In this document: positions 47,701-57,575 of the stretch, one piece after another | How positions within the stretch are numbered: the stretch's first letter is position 1 | Layout of the letters: each line of letters starts with the position of its first letter | NCBI GenBank assembly: GCA_935421135.1 | Contig: OW285197.1 | Location: 3,555,850 to 3,619,849 of the forward strand | Length of the DNA stretch: 64,000 nucleotides | Source: Bugulina stolonifera | Lineage: Eukaryota; Bryozoa; Gymnolaemata; Cheilostomatida; Bugulidae | Direction: 5' to 3' | Position numbers and translations under genes: made by a program | The notes under the pieces: model-generated | Databases searched by the model: none | Told to the model about the DNA's origin: nothing | What the model saw: only the letters and a program-made list of their open reading frames with translations

Positions 47701-50059
47701 CAGATAATGGTGGTGGATGGAGATGGGTTCAAACCAACCAAATGACGTAAGCATGACCAGGCACAGGCGGTCAGACAAAAAAGAACAACCGTTACCAACA
47801 ATATTTTAGTGGTTAATTAAACGTCAGCATTATGATGCATATCCTGATACAGGCTTGAATAAGTAATACAATAATGTATGCCTTATCCTGGTACAGACTA
47901 TAATGTGGAAATGACCAGGCAAATTATCATGTGAAAGCTTCTTACAGAATACAAACAATGACATCAGGTCTTACAAAATATAAAAACCATACTAATGAAT
48001 AAAAAGTTCATGTGCAAATGTGTTGGAAAACAATAATGTGAAATGCCATAATGGCTAGTATTCCAATGTAGTAGCAAGCGCTATAGACTATGTAATATTC
48101 AATGCAATAAACCAATGTTAGTAGACCCTTATAATTGGATGGTATCAATTGGTTAGTTTGTATGCTCTTCTTAGCCCTGCTACTAGGATGCCATATATAT
48201 TTGACGTGAGTTTATTTTATATACGACTACACGCCATCCGAAGTTTCAATATTTGAAATCAACTAGGCCAAATTTCAAAGAACAATTTTTCCTAAGTATG
48301 TACTGTATTTTGCATTATTTGGCTATAATGGCTGTAGTAATGCAAATTAAAACATTTCCACATGTTACATAGGCCTAAGTGGCAAAAAAATATAAAAATA
48401 ATAGACACTCAATTGACAAGAAACAAGTACCAATGTAGTTGCCTTACTATCCGATACAATATTCAAAAAGTCAGTGTTAGTAGACCCTTATATAATGTAG
48501 GTATCCCTTACTGTGTTCAACTCTCTCAGTGATGCCATGTTTGTGACTATATCGTGCAGAAGTCATTCCTGGACGTTTCGTCAGATGGTTTTATGACCTG
48601 TATTTTCTCTCCTTGAAACAATTTAGTTTTATATTGAAGACTTGCTGTCACACAAATACTGACCCTCGGTTTTTGAGCTGAGGGTCAGTTAGAGATTGTC
48701 ACACCATCCAGCTAAGATCTGGCAATAAAGTTTTTTTCAGCATTTCCCTGGTACTGGATGTATGGCACGTTTTCTTGGAACCTCACTTTTTTCTGCTCTT
48801 GCCTATTTTTTGACATGGTACAATAGTATCCTAAGTTTATTTAGAGAGCGCCCGGACTTGCTTCTTTTTAGCCGGTGAATCAGTTCCAGCTAGACCAAGT
48901 TCTAATTCGCTACCTTCTAGCTCAGGCAGTTTTGCCAACTTATTGCATAGAAAAGAACTGATGATATGATTACAAGTGTTGGCCAAAACTTTGTTTTATG
49001 ATTGTAGACCATACAAGTTGTCAACAATGTATGGTTAACTCATTTAGAGCTATGTGTTGCCATATTGTCCGTTCCAGCATTGTGATATTTCTATCAAGCA
49101 ATAGTTTGCGTTAAATGGAGAGTAACTGAATTTGATGACCATAAACGCTAAGTAATAAGGGGAGTAGTAATAGGCTGTTTTTTCACCTTAATTATTTAAA
49201 TGGGGCTATTGAGCCAGCAGCAAATGAGTTCCTCCATGTTCCTGTTTTCTTTATGTGATTAGCCTTTTTAGTGAGTGAACTGAAAGGCTCTCCACTGTTA
49301 AATGCACTGGATTCCCAGAATTTTTTGTCTTTTATCCCACATATGCAAAGATGTTCTCCTGTAATACAACGCAATGTCGTGTAGATTAGTGGTTTTACGC
49401 AAACCAGATCAACTACAAGGCAGGTCAATCCCCCAAGTTTATAACTTTGTTCACCTGCATAGTAATACCATATTTCCCTATTCATTTGTGGCTTGCTACA
49501 AAATTAACTTATTCTAGACACAAGTCGTATCGAACAGGTCCTTATAACTGAACCACTTTCAAATGTAAGGCAACGGACAATAATGGCTTCATAATATTCC
49601 TTCTTTTAATCTGAAGTAATTTTTGACTTTCATACCTCCACATTGCTGATCTACTTCTAACTGTTGGGCTGGGATGCTCTAAAGCAAAATTATGAATACC
49701 ATGTAGTCTTTCAATTAGTAGGCTCATATCAGTTCAAACCTCATTGCACCATAATGCATAGACATGGAATGATGATAATATTATACTACCAGGAATAGCA
49801 ATAGCAAGTTCCAAATGATGTGTATTGTCGGTGGTTAACTTTTCTATTTCTAGTCTCTTAACAGAGGTGAATATCTGAATATGGATGACTGTATAGTTGA
49901 ATAGACATATAAAATGATAGTACTGTAGACTGGATACATGTGCCAATCTGGAAAATCATTTTAACATTATAGGAATCGGATATTGCTTGATCTTATTTTT
50001 ACTGGTAAATGAGTATTAGTGGTAGGGTACGGAGTTATTGCCGCCGCTCAACTGGGGAA
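44746..50059. other. No gene seen
   Basis: About 5.3 kb of AT-rich DNA. Diverged duplicated words (GTTAGTAGACCCTTATA at 48119 and 48477; CAACTCTCTCARTGAT near 46801 and 48520) show old local duplication. A short hairpin ACTGACCCTC...GAGGGTCAGT lies at 48659-48690. None of the short open frames has a domain. Confidence 0.5.
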
Positions 50060-50290
50060 CTAACTCCCAGCTTTTATTTTTACTCCAACAGGAGGTAGTG
50101 AATGCCATGTGGAAAGCCCGGACCCCGAAAATGATATAAAAGATGGGTGGGGTACCTCGCTTTGAGGGCGGGGTACTGGGAGACAACCCCGTCATAAAAA
50201 GACGGGTGGGGCTACTCCTACCCCAAACTAGGTCAAGCCACACTCCCGCTGTGCGGTACTTTACGTTCCCCACCGCAGATGGGGGTCCGA
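50060..50290 (-). repeat. GC-rich dispersed repeat, inverted copy
   Basis: On the minus strand it reads AAACTAGG/TTGACCTAGTTTGGGG, CCACCCGTCTTTTT, TGTCTCCCAGTACCCC and CCACCCATCTTTTAT, the same blocks as 23620-24130. A long open frame (50016-50519, minus) crosses it but is mostly repeat. Confidence 0.75.
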
Positions 50291-50593
50291 GCCCCGGGCA
50301 TGGTTGTGAAAGCTGGAGGGGTTGCGAGAATAGTAGATGCGAATACCAATTCTGAAGTTTAATGGTGGTAATAGCATGTGCACAATCCATCAAACTATCC
50401 ATGTCAGATAAAAGTTTCTCCGCATGCGATAAAGGATGATTTTTCTCGTCATGCGGAGTTTTTGATAAGTGCGTGTGCATGCGTTCATTATTTACTTGGA
50501 AAAGATAATGTTGTTGCACGTGCTCTGTCTTTTAATTTACAAATTGGACACGGATTACTAGTTTCACATTTTTTTAAATATTTTTTAATTCAT

Positions 50594-50659
50594 TTAATTT
50601 TCCTTCTTCATAAACATGAAACCTGAGTGGGTGACTTTCCTTCGTTTAGCTTGTAATAC
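50594..50659 (-). CDS. Candidate terminal coding exon, unidentified gene
   Basis: The acceptor TGTCCTCTTTAG (minus strand) is followed in phase 0 by 21 codons VLQAKRRKVTHSGFMFMKKE + N and a TAA. It is basic. It joins in frame to the exon at 50791-50877, whose donor is also phase 0. Together with 51011-51079 it forms a plausible 3' end of a gene. No family is recognised. Confidence 0.5.
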   Translation of the reverse strand, partial: VLQAKRRKVTHSGFMFMKKEN

Positions 50660-50790
50660 CTAAAGAGGACATTAAAATTGTTTTATCTTTATTCTAGATA
50701 TTCACATAGTTACAACTAATTTTTATACTACTTATCTACATAGTTATAACAAAGTTTTTAATCATCTCTACATATCTTAAATCAACTCAC

Positions 50791-50877
50791 CAATCTCCTC
50801 CATTTGTTGATACTTCTTTGGGCAGAGCATTATCTTTTTCCCCTAGTAATCTGCCACTATTGATATTTAGACTAGCC
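50791..50877 (-). CDS. Candidate internal coding exon, unidentified gene
   Basis: 87 bp, exactly 29 codons, phase 0 at both ends. Acceptor TTTCTCTGTACCAG has a good pyrimidine tract, and the donor is TTG|GTGAGT. The translation starts ASLNINSGRLLGEK and ends NKWRRL with no stop. The intron frame stops within a few codons beyond the donor, consistent with splicing. Confidence 0.55.
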
Positions 50878-51010
50878 TGGTACAGAGAAAATGGAAATAA
50901 AATGTGAATGAACATTTTATAAATTACTGAAGAAAGAATAGAAAACAATAGATGTAGTAGAGAATAATGTAGACTGCTATATATTCAAAATGGTAAGGTA
51001 AAACACTTAC

Positions 51011-51079
51011 TTTGGCTACTATTACTCCATTCGGTTTAATTGAGACAATTTTTCGAGTTCTCTGATCATTACAATAAGC
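51011..51079 (-). CDS. Candidate internal coding exon, unidentified gene
   Basis: 69 bp, 23 codons, phase 0 at both ends. Acceptor TTTTAATTTTAG, donor AAA|GTAAGT. Translation AYCNDQRTRKIVSIKPNGVI + VAK. Same phase and strand as the next two exons. The upstream partner is unknown: the 51347 donor-like site ends in phase 2 and does not fit directly. Confidence 0.55.
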
Positions 51080-51342
51080 CTAAAATTAAAAGATAGCAAT
51101 AAATCTATAGTTGAAAGATTAAATGATGTAAAAGAACTGAGAAGATAACAAAAATGTCGAGCTAAAAATGATCTTTATAACTCTTCTCATCCTTTCAGAG
51201 AAGGGGTAAAAAATGAGTGCAAATGAGATAAATATTACTCACCATTATTTTAGTTGAGTATATTCAATCGACTTTTCTTAGGTATAAGCTGATTTTAGAC
51301 TTGTAATTTTTTTAAGAAAATGCAACTTTTTTTAACAGAGGT

Positions 51343-51870
51343 TTACCTTTCTTGAACTCTAGTTCTTAAAATGAGGCCCAACCAAAACTTTGGCATCGTT
51401 CTGAGCTGTGTGGGATCGTATATGTACCATCTAGATACTTGAGTAATTAATTGTTGGCGCGCATCCGCCGCCCAACCGTGGATGTTCTCTTCCGCGTTGG
51501 GCCTCTGCAGGACTCTACTCCGCCCTGGCAGTTCCCCGCCCACACCTCTATTGTAGTATTCCCCATCATCCTCACTGCGGTTGTCCCGTCTCCCAGCTCT
51601 CTCCTGTAGCTGAGGCCTTATGGGCCCCACCACACTGGTGGGCGCCTCTGCTCTTCCTGTGGGCAATACAATCCTTCTTTCCTTCTCTGTAACCCTTTTC
51701 AGCTCCTTTACCTCTCTTAATTCTGCTTTCATTCTTGCCATCTCCCTCATCTCCGTCATCCCCTCTCTCATCATATCTTTAAACTGTATCTCTTTTTCTG
51801 TTTTATCCCTCGCCATTTCTTTCCTCCATTCAGTCCTCCTTTCCTGCTCCTTGGGGAATCTTCCAGCCAT
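51343..51870 (-). CDS. Unidentified 175-residue ORF with a repeated RPNA...YDP module
   Basis: ATG at 51870. Residues 1-70 are rich in Glu, Lys, Arg and Met with heptad-like spacing, suggesting a coiled coil. Residues 71-120 are a Gly/Arg/Pro-rich linker. Residues 123-157 contain RPNA..NI..WAADARQQL and SRWYIYDPTQL. The same module occurs as separate exons at 53202-53372 and 53482-53655. The module starts at CAG|AGG, where the other copies have an acceptor, and a donor-like AAAG|GTAAAC lies at 51346. I do not recognise the family. A retroelement Gag-like or low-copy host protein are both possible. Confidence 0.45.
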   Translation of the reverse strand: MAGRFPKEQERRTEWRKEMARDKTEKEIQFKDMMREGMTEMREMARMKAELREVKELKRVTEKERRIVLPTGRAEAPTSVVGPIRPQLQERAGRRDNRSEDDGEYYNRGVGGELPGRSRVLQRPNAEENIHGWAADARQQLITQVSRWYIYDPTQLRTMPKFWLGLILRTRVQER

Positions 51871-52640
51871 TTGTTGTTGCTATTAGGTCTAAGTACCTGA
51901 CGCTACAATACATCGAGTGTAGACTTTCAGCAGGTGCAGTAGTCCATACAGACTACGCTCACTCCTGTGGTCTTACCCTTCTACATACTACCAATCATAA
52001 ACGTACATATTAATATGAGCCAGCCAAACCCGCAGTAGGTGCTATAGTCCCAAAGAACTGTGCTCACTAAAACAGTGGTTCATAACCTCATCATACCAAG
52101 ATACTATAAGAGAGCTGAAACATATAATATTACTACTAAATGCAAATTATGTCATACCACTAAGCTGGCAACCTGAACTAGGTCACTGATATACAGTAAC
52201 ATCAACATCCAATTATCTAGCTGGGGTCATAATTGACTGAGAGGGGAACTATATACACTCTCATTGAAATTATATAAAGATTGGGAAATGACATAAGAAT
52301 ACGTCATAAACTTCACATCAATATATGGCAAGTAATTTTTAATTAGATGAGCTGAAGGCGCTTGGTACACAACTAAAGACTCTAGACTAACGAAGGGTCA
52401 TAACGCAAAGTTTCGAAATACATGTAATATCCTTACTTTTCCAGAGTAAACTGCTGACACTCCTTATCATCTCCCCAGGAATGACAAATCAAACAGATAC
52501 ACATTTTAAAAAGTTATAAGCTAAAATAAATAATGAATAATGAATAATAGCAAATGCAGGATTTCAGTACGTGGGAAAAGGAGTTAAGGATATTGCAGTG
52601 AATTAAATACAGGTCACCATCTATAGGAATAATTGGATAT
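51871..52640. other. No gene seen; possible LTR-like segment
   Basis: Two related words, GCAGGTGCAGTAGTCC (51931) and GCAGTAGGTGCTATAGTCC (about 52031), each followed by a GCTCACT motif, form a diverged direct repeat of about 100 bp. The segment sits between a polyprotein-like C-terminus (52648-52893, minus) and the ATG at 51870, where an LTR might be expected. I could not define LTR ends. Confidence 0.3.
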
Positions 52641-52647
52641 ATGTCAG

Positions 52648-52893
52648 CTAACTTTGACCTTGTTTGGGTCTCAATTTGTGGCTATGATTGGGGCCATCTG
52701 CTACATGTACAACTGGATCAATTTTATCAGAAAAGTTAGACTGAGGGCGTTGCTCCGATACGTAAGTAGGTGGGGTGGTGTCTCCTACAGGTGATGTGGC
52801 CTTCTTCAAACGTTACAGGTGTACGATGAACTCCACTCCCGTGGGTTCACCTGTAATGTCCATAGCTTTCACATAACCATTCGAACCCCGTGA
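52648..52893 (-). pseudogene. Coding-like segment without ATG, one internal stop
   Basis: The minus-strand frame is open from about 52893, has one TAA after HL (about 52814), and continues in frame to TAG at 52648. It contains LSRGSNGYVKAMDITGEPTG, then LKKATSPVGDTTPPTYVSEQ and DPVVHVADGPNHSHKLRPK. The hydrophilic, Pro/Ser-rich end resembles C-termini of retroelement polyproteins, but no catalytic motif is visible. The family is unassigned. Confidence 0.35.
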
Positions 52894-53201
52894 TAGTGTA
52901 GTGATACAGAATCATTATAATTTTTAACTTCCTCATTTTAACTACTTTCTAGAATATCAATATCCAGAATTAGGATAAAAATTTCAATTACTAACCTAAT
53001 TACTAACCCCTATCATTGTAATCTCATATAGGCCAATATGAAGGTCATTCTTCTACTTCCATGTACAATAATATAACATTATTAAGCATTTATATATAAA
53101 TGTACAATTTAATATAATTGTTGTGCACTCATTACTTGAAAACAAAAATTATTTTATTGTCAACTATTCTATCATCTCCATCATCCTGGTCCAGCTCTTA
53201 C

Positions 53202-53372
53202 CTTTGGGTCTCCTCTTGTCATGAATTCCAGCAAATAATGCCACAGGTCCAGTGCCGATGGTATTGTTGTAAGCTGTCTCGGGTCATACAGGTACCATCT
53301 CGAGGTCTGAGTGTTTAGCTGTTGGCGGGCATCCGCCACCCAATTATGAATGTTCCCTCCTGCGTTGGGCCT
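53202..53372 (-). CDS. Duplicated exon b with the RPNA...YDP module
   Basis: 171 bp, 57 codons, phase 0 at both ends. Acceptor ATATATTGCAG, donor CCAAAG|GTAAGA. Translation begins RPNAGGNIHNWVADARQQLN and includes SRWYLYDPRQL and LWHYLLEF. It differs from exon a by several substitutions and one codon, yet both stay open with intact splice sites. This suggests selection or recent duplication. Confidence 0.5.
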
Positions 53373-53481
53373 CTGCAATATATACAATTAAATATAATTG
53401 TTGTGCACCCATTACTTGGAAACAAAAATTATTCTATTGTCAACTATCCTATCATCTCCATCATCCCGGTCCAGCTCATAC

Positions 53482-53655
53482 CCTTGGGTCTCCTCCTCTT
53501 GTCTTGAAATCCAGCAGATAATGCCACAGGTCCGGTGCCGATTGTATTGTCGTAAGCCGTCTGGGGTCATATAAGTACCATCTCGAGGTCTGAGTGTTTA
53601 GCTGTTGGCGTGCATCCGCCGCCCAATTACAAATGTTCCCTCTTGCATTGGGCCT
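53482..53655 (-). CDS. Duplicated exon a with the RPNA...YDP module
   Basis: 174 bp, 58 codons, phase 0 at both ends. Acceptor CTTTCGCAG, donor AAGG|GTATGA. Translation begins RPNARGNICNWAADARQQLN and includes SRWYLYDPRRL and LWHYLLDF. It lies upstream of exon b on the minus strand. Mutually exclusive or serial inclusion would both keep frame. A retroelement origin is not excluded because neighbouring DNA (53665-53785) is a dispersed repeat. Confidence 0.5.
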
Positions 53656-53664
53656 CTGCGAAAG

Positions 53665-53785
53665 GTGTGTGTGTTGTTGTAGGTCTGGTGTATCGCACCA
53701 CTCCCACTCCATCAACTATGCCAAGGGAAGTATATTATGTGGGTTCTCTGGGAGGTTCGAAAGGTGGAATAAGTCGGGATATATA
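53665..53785 (+). repeat. Dispersed repeat shared with 59655-59780
   Basis: GTGTGTGTTGT.GTAGGTCTG, CACCACTC.CACT.CATCAAC and TATGCCAAGGGA-like blocks are shared, in the same order and strand, with 59655-59780. The similarity continues to about AATAARTC.GG.TATA. Confidence 0.7.
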
Positions 53786-54079
53786 CACGTATATATATAA
53801 GATATTAAAACAGTACTGTACATGTTCCCCTGTATAATGGTGGTATCTACTGCACAAATCACGTCAACTGTTATAGGACTACGTGTGGGTTTTACTATGG
53901 CCTGATGTATACAGGCTCCTGTAACTTATTTTGCTGTGCTGTAGGTGTATTTAACATGGTGCACTGCTCAAAGGCATAATATCCCACTGTTAGGGAGTAG
54001 ACTGGCGGTACAAGCATCACAGCAGCGATAGTCTCAACTGAATGTGAGGTAAGCTCTACTTGATTGTGGACAGTAGTGA

Positions 54080-54335
54080 AATCATACGCATGTATCATAT
54101 GTGTGTATCATATGCATGTATCATATATGTGTATCATATACGTGTATCATATACGTGTATCATATATGTGTATCATATAATTGTAACATATGCGTGTATC
54201 ATATACGTGTATCATATACGTGTATCATATGTGTGTATCATATATGTCATTATGTATCATATGTGTGTATCATATGCCTGTATCATATACGTGTATCATA
54301 TATGTCATTATGTATCATATATGTGTAGCATAAAG
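54080..54335 (+). repeat. 13-bp minisatellite (TGTATCATATACG)n
   Basis: About 19 units of TGTATCATAYRYG with spacers TATATGTCATTA. The open frames here (Tyr/Ile/Val-rich) are repeat artefacts. Confidence 0.92.
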
Positions 54336-54480
54336 GTCATATTTAATAACTCATCACTGGTGTTTTCTTTAATCTTGTTTGTTCTTTTATTTCTAGGTCT
54401 ATTTCGACGAAGACTGGAGTGATGTTTATCCACTTGTTCTGATCTGAAGGATTACGGCATGCCAATAGATGGTATACACA

Positions 54481-54720
54481 TTAGAGCTCTTGGGTGGAAG
54501 TTGTCCTACCTCTACGAGTATTCCACCAGGAGGGGTCGAGGAAACCACCAATTCTAATTTTTTCAACACGATAAGGAGTATGTGGTGTGATAATTGTGCC
54601 ATTTTTTTGTTTCACCTGACTTGATACATTTGTTTGTACCACTCGTATTATATGTTCCGGCTTGTTACACGTAAATTGTGGGAGATGGTAAAATGGACTA
54701 ACTGTATTACTACGCCTTCT
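54481..54720 (-). CDS. Coding-like segment without ATG, 79 codons, unidentified
   Basis: The minus-strand frame is open from AGA at 54720, directly after an in-frame TAG that could also serve as an acceptor (TTATAG), to TAA at 54481. It reads like protein: VSPFYHLPQFTCNKPEHIIR, then TNVSSQVKQKNGTIITPHTP, then YRVEKIRIGGFLDPSWWNTR. No methionine is present, so it would be a 3' exon or a fragment. Same strand as the module exons, 0.8 kb upstream of exon a. The family is not recognised. Confidence 0.4.
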   Translation of the reverse strand, partial: RRRSNTVSPFYHLPQFTCNKPEHIIRVVQTNVSSQVKQKNGTIITPHTPYRVEKIRIGGFLDPSWWNTRRGRTTSTQEL

Positions 54721-57491
54721 CTATAACTATATCATACATGTATATATCTAAAACACTCTATAATTATATATTATTATATCGTGAAATTGAAAATAATTTT
54801 TAATATTGACAAATGCAGTGATTTTGAACAAAATTGTTTTATGTGTACTTTTATACAGTATGAGTGGACAATTCCCAAATTGTATTTATTTGTTGACCAA
54901 AATAAGGATTTTTTTAAAAATAAAACCTACTGCTCTATCAACTGAATATATTTTACAAATACCCAAACACAATCACCTCCCCCTAACTAAGTAGTAATCT
55001 GAAATAGCGCTAGTAGCACAGGCTATACTTGTATGAAAGTCAAACAGGTAAATGAAAAACAAACTGGATCCAGGTGGAGCCTGGGTTCAATTCGAAGCAA
55101 ATAGAGGACTCCAGTGTTAATTTACTGAATACAAGCATTATGAGTGGTCCCCATTCTAATCCATCCGCAAAGCTTTTAACATGTTCTAGAACCTATAATA
55201 ATGCGGGACAGGGTTTTACAAGCTTGATCTCATACTTGAGGCAGAAAAGTGTTAAATATTGCCTTTACCTGCTGAATGAATCTACCTACGGACTGCATTT
55301 TGTGTCTCTACGTGTAAATATGTGATAGTCCATGTAATTATGAAGATTCTATTACTGCCGTTACTACAGTATTTCTGCATGTAGCACTTGGTACAACATA
55401 AAATGTACATGATGTACAAGTGTAACTTTATTAGCATAACATTAATCAAGTTTTGAAGTTGTCTGTTCAGACAACATGATTATTATGAAGGGGAGAGCAA
55501 CTCTAAAATACAATTTTGCAAATCAAATTCCTTGCATAATAACATCATTATAATTTATATGCAGCAGACATGCATATTATACATGCATTGCACAAAATGA
55601 AAGCCCACATAAAAGAGCAATATAATGTAGATTGATTACACTGGAGATGTATCAATGTTTATAATATGATGTATGCACACAGTTGAAGGAAGTGAACGAT
55701 TCGGGTTAGCTAGCACCTACTACGCTTGTACACACAGTAATTTAGGTGAGAGTTCGGACTTTATAAAATTTTGTCATAGTTTTAAACCTGTTGTGACTTG
55801 AAAGTTAATTCTCTTGTTTCACGCTGAATACAATGTTATTCAAAGAAAGCTAATTTGGATCAAAATAAGGGGCCAGGAAGTCAACTAAAGGTGCACAGGA
55901 GAGGATAACTCTATGGTGTTGTGATGATTTCCAATTAGTACGTAGTGCCATGTCCGTTTGGGATATCATGCAAAAGGTGCTCCAAATAGTAATAGTTTAC
56001 ATCACAGTGGGACACTCAGGAAAGCTTTGGCAATACCCTAGATACACAATGTATTTGTTATCAAGCAGGCGGTTGGTATAATATGGCAACTCTAACCAGT
56101 TACAATAGAAATAAGAGTTTGCAATAATGTAATAATAGCGCACAATTTAGTTAAATCAAATAATGTTTTTTTCCACTAACAGCAAACTTAGCACTAAAAT
56201 AATTAGAAAATGAATCATGTAATGATGAGCGTCTTATTTGTAATTCCTTCATAAGCTGCATGTATATCACTAATTAATGTATATCACTAATTATACATGT
56301 ACATGTAATATTGAATATATACCTGCATTTTCAAACTAAGCCACAACTAAATGAATGCATACCAATATACGAGTACATATATATGTGTAAATGTTATTTG
56401 GAATATGATTTGACAACTCGAGTAGAAACACTGCATTGCCTGCTCTATGAATCTTTCGGCCCACTTTCATCACATGGTCTCAAAAACACCGAGCTGGGCG
56501 ATAAGCAATCTTTATTTTTCGTCTGAGAAGCTAGCGATCCTGTATTGATATCTTGTTAATGGAAATAAAGGGTTATACGAGCCAGTTGTTAGGACGCACT
56601 TCAATTATTGGTCTGCGGAATGCTAATCATCATAGCGGATTTGTACACAAGGTAGCATAACTCCTTACTGAACCCTTACTGCGTTTGGAGGCAGAAGGGA
56701 GACAGTTTTAAACGGAGTGATCCCTCTTTCCTTTTACACTTTTTGTTGATGTTGCCAGACAAATAGACTGCTGCCACTTTGTTATCATACCCATTTGATG
56801 CCATGTGCATATTAATATATTATGCAACAGGCTTTCCAAATAGTCATAAAATTACGTCATGATGAATTGATCTATTGATTGGCAACTACTCAACTTTTCA
56901 CCGATTATTTAAATAGATCTATTTTGAGCAAGAACTTGTGCCTTGCAGGAATAACTGCAAAATTTTATTCTTTGAATGATATCTTTAACAAGCTGTAGTA
57001 ATAATTCAAGTTTTTGATATGTATGTTATACAACTTAGTCAAATTAAATATATAATAAAGTCATTTCATAATGTTTTACAATGTAAATGTTTGAACAGGG
57101 GAGCCAACTCCGATTTCAAGTCTTATTTCGATCTCTACATGTCAATAAAAGGACCTTAATTTAACACGCAAATAATATACATGTACTTCACGCTTGTAGA
57201 AAACAAGGCATTTTGTAAAACAATAATATATTCTGTTACTAACAGCCATGCTAGTAGACTCAGCACTAAAATAATAAGAAAAATAAATTGTGTTCTGAGG
57301 GGGTATTCTTCAAATTTTACGATTCCTAAACTCTGATTCCATGTAAAGGGAAAATAGTGCAACCTTTTCAACACAATATTGCAAGCAGCAGAGTGCTAGC
57401 TCAGCTGATTGGAGGAACAGAATAATTAGTCTTCACACCTGTCTACCGGTGCAAGAGAAGCAAATACATGTAACTTTACCATCTGCCTGTA
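54721..57491. other. No gene seen
   Basis: AT-rich spacer. The frame at 55074-55325 has no domain. Motifs related to GAGTTGTC occur at 55455, 55489 and 55898, and TACATGTA-type words at about 56295. Confidence 0.5.
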
Positions 57492-57575
57492 GTGTGGAAC
57501 AGGTGCCGGTACGTGCGGAGCAGGTGCCTATATGTGTGGAACAGGTGCCTGTATGTGCGGAACAGGTGCCCGTTT
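57492..57575 (+). repeat. 21-bp tandem repeat, 4 units
   Basis: Four units of GTGYGGARCAGGTGCCNGTAT. The period is a multiple of three and each unit is open in one frame, but no flanking coding was seen. Confidence 0.85.

Larger units (their letters stand above)
53101..53666. repeat. Tandem duplication of a 280-bp unit carrying one exon
   Basis: The words AATATAATTGTTGTGCAC (53111 and 53391), ATCTCCATCATCC and GGTCCAGCTC recur about 280 bp apart. The duplication covers the exon and its flanking intron on both sides, so exon, splice sites and branch region were copied together. Confidence 0.85.

Noticed and set aside
50016..50519. 167-codon minus-strand frame
   Set aside because: About half is the inverted GC-rich repeat. 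The N-terminal 60 codons look somewhat protein-like, but no splice or domain evidence supports a gene.
52860..52900. tRNA B-box-like word GGGGTTCGAATGG (minus strand)
   Set aside because: There is no matching A box or cloverleaf around it, and it lies within the coding-like segment at 52648-52893.
54060..54422. 120-codon Tyr/Ile/Cys-rich frame resembling a repetitive secreted peptide
   Set aside because: It is generated by the 13-bp minisatellite in two overlapping frames, with no signal peptide.
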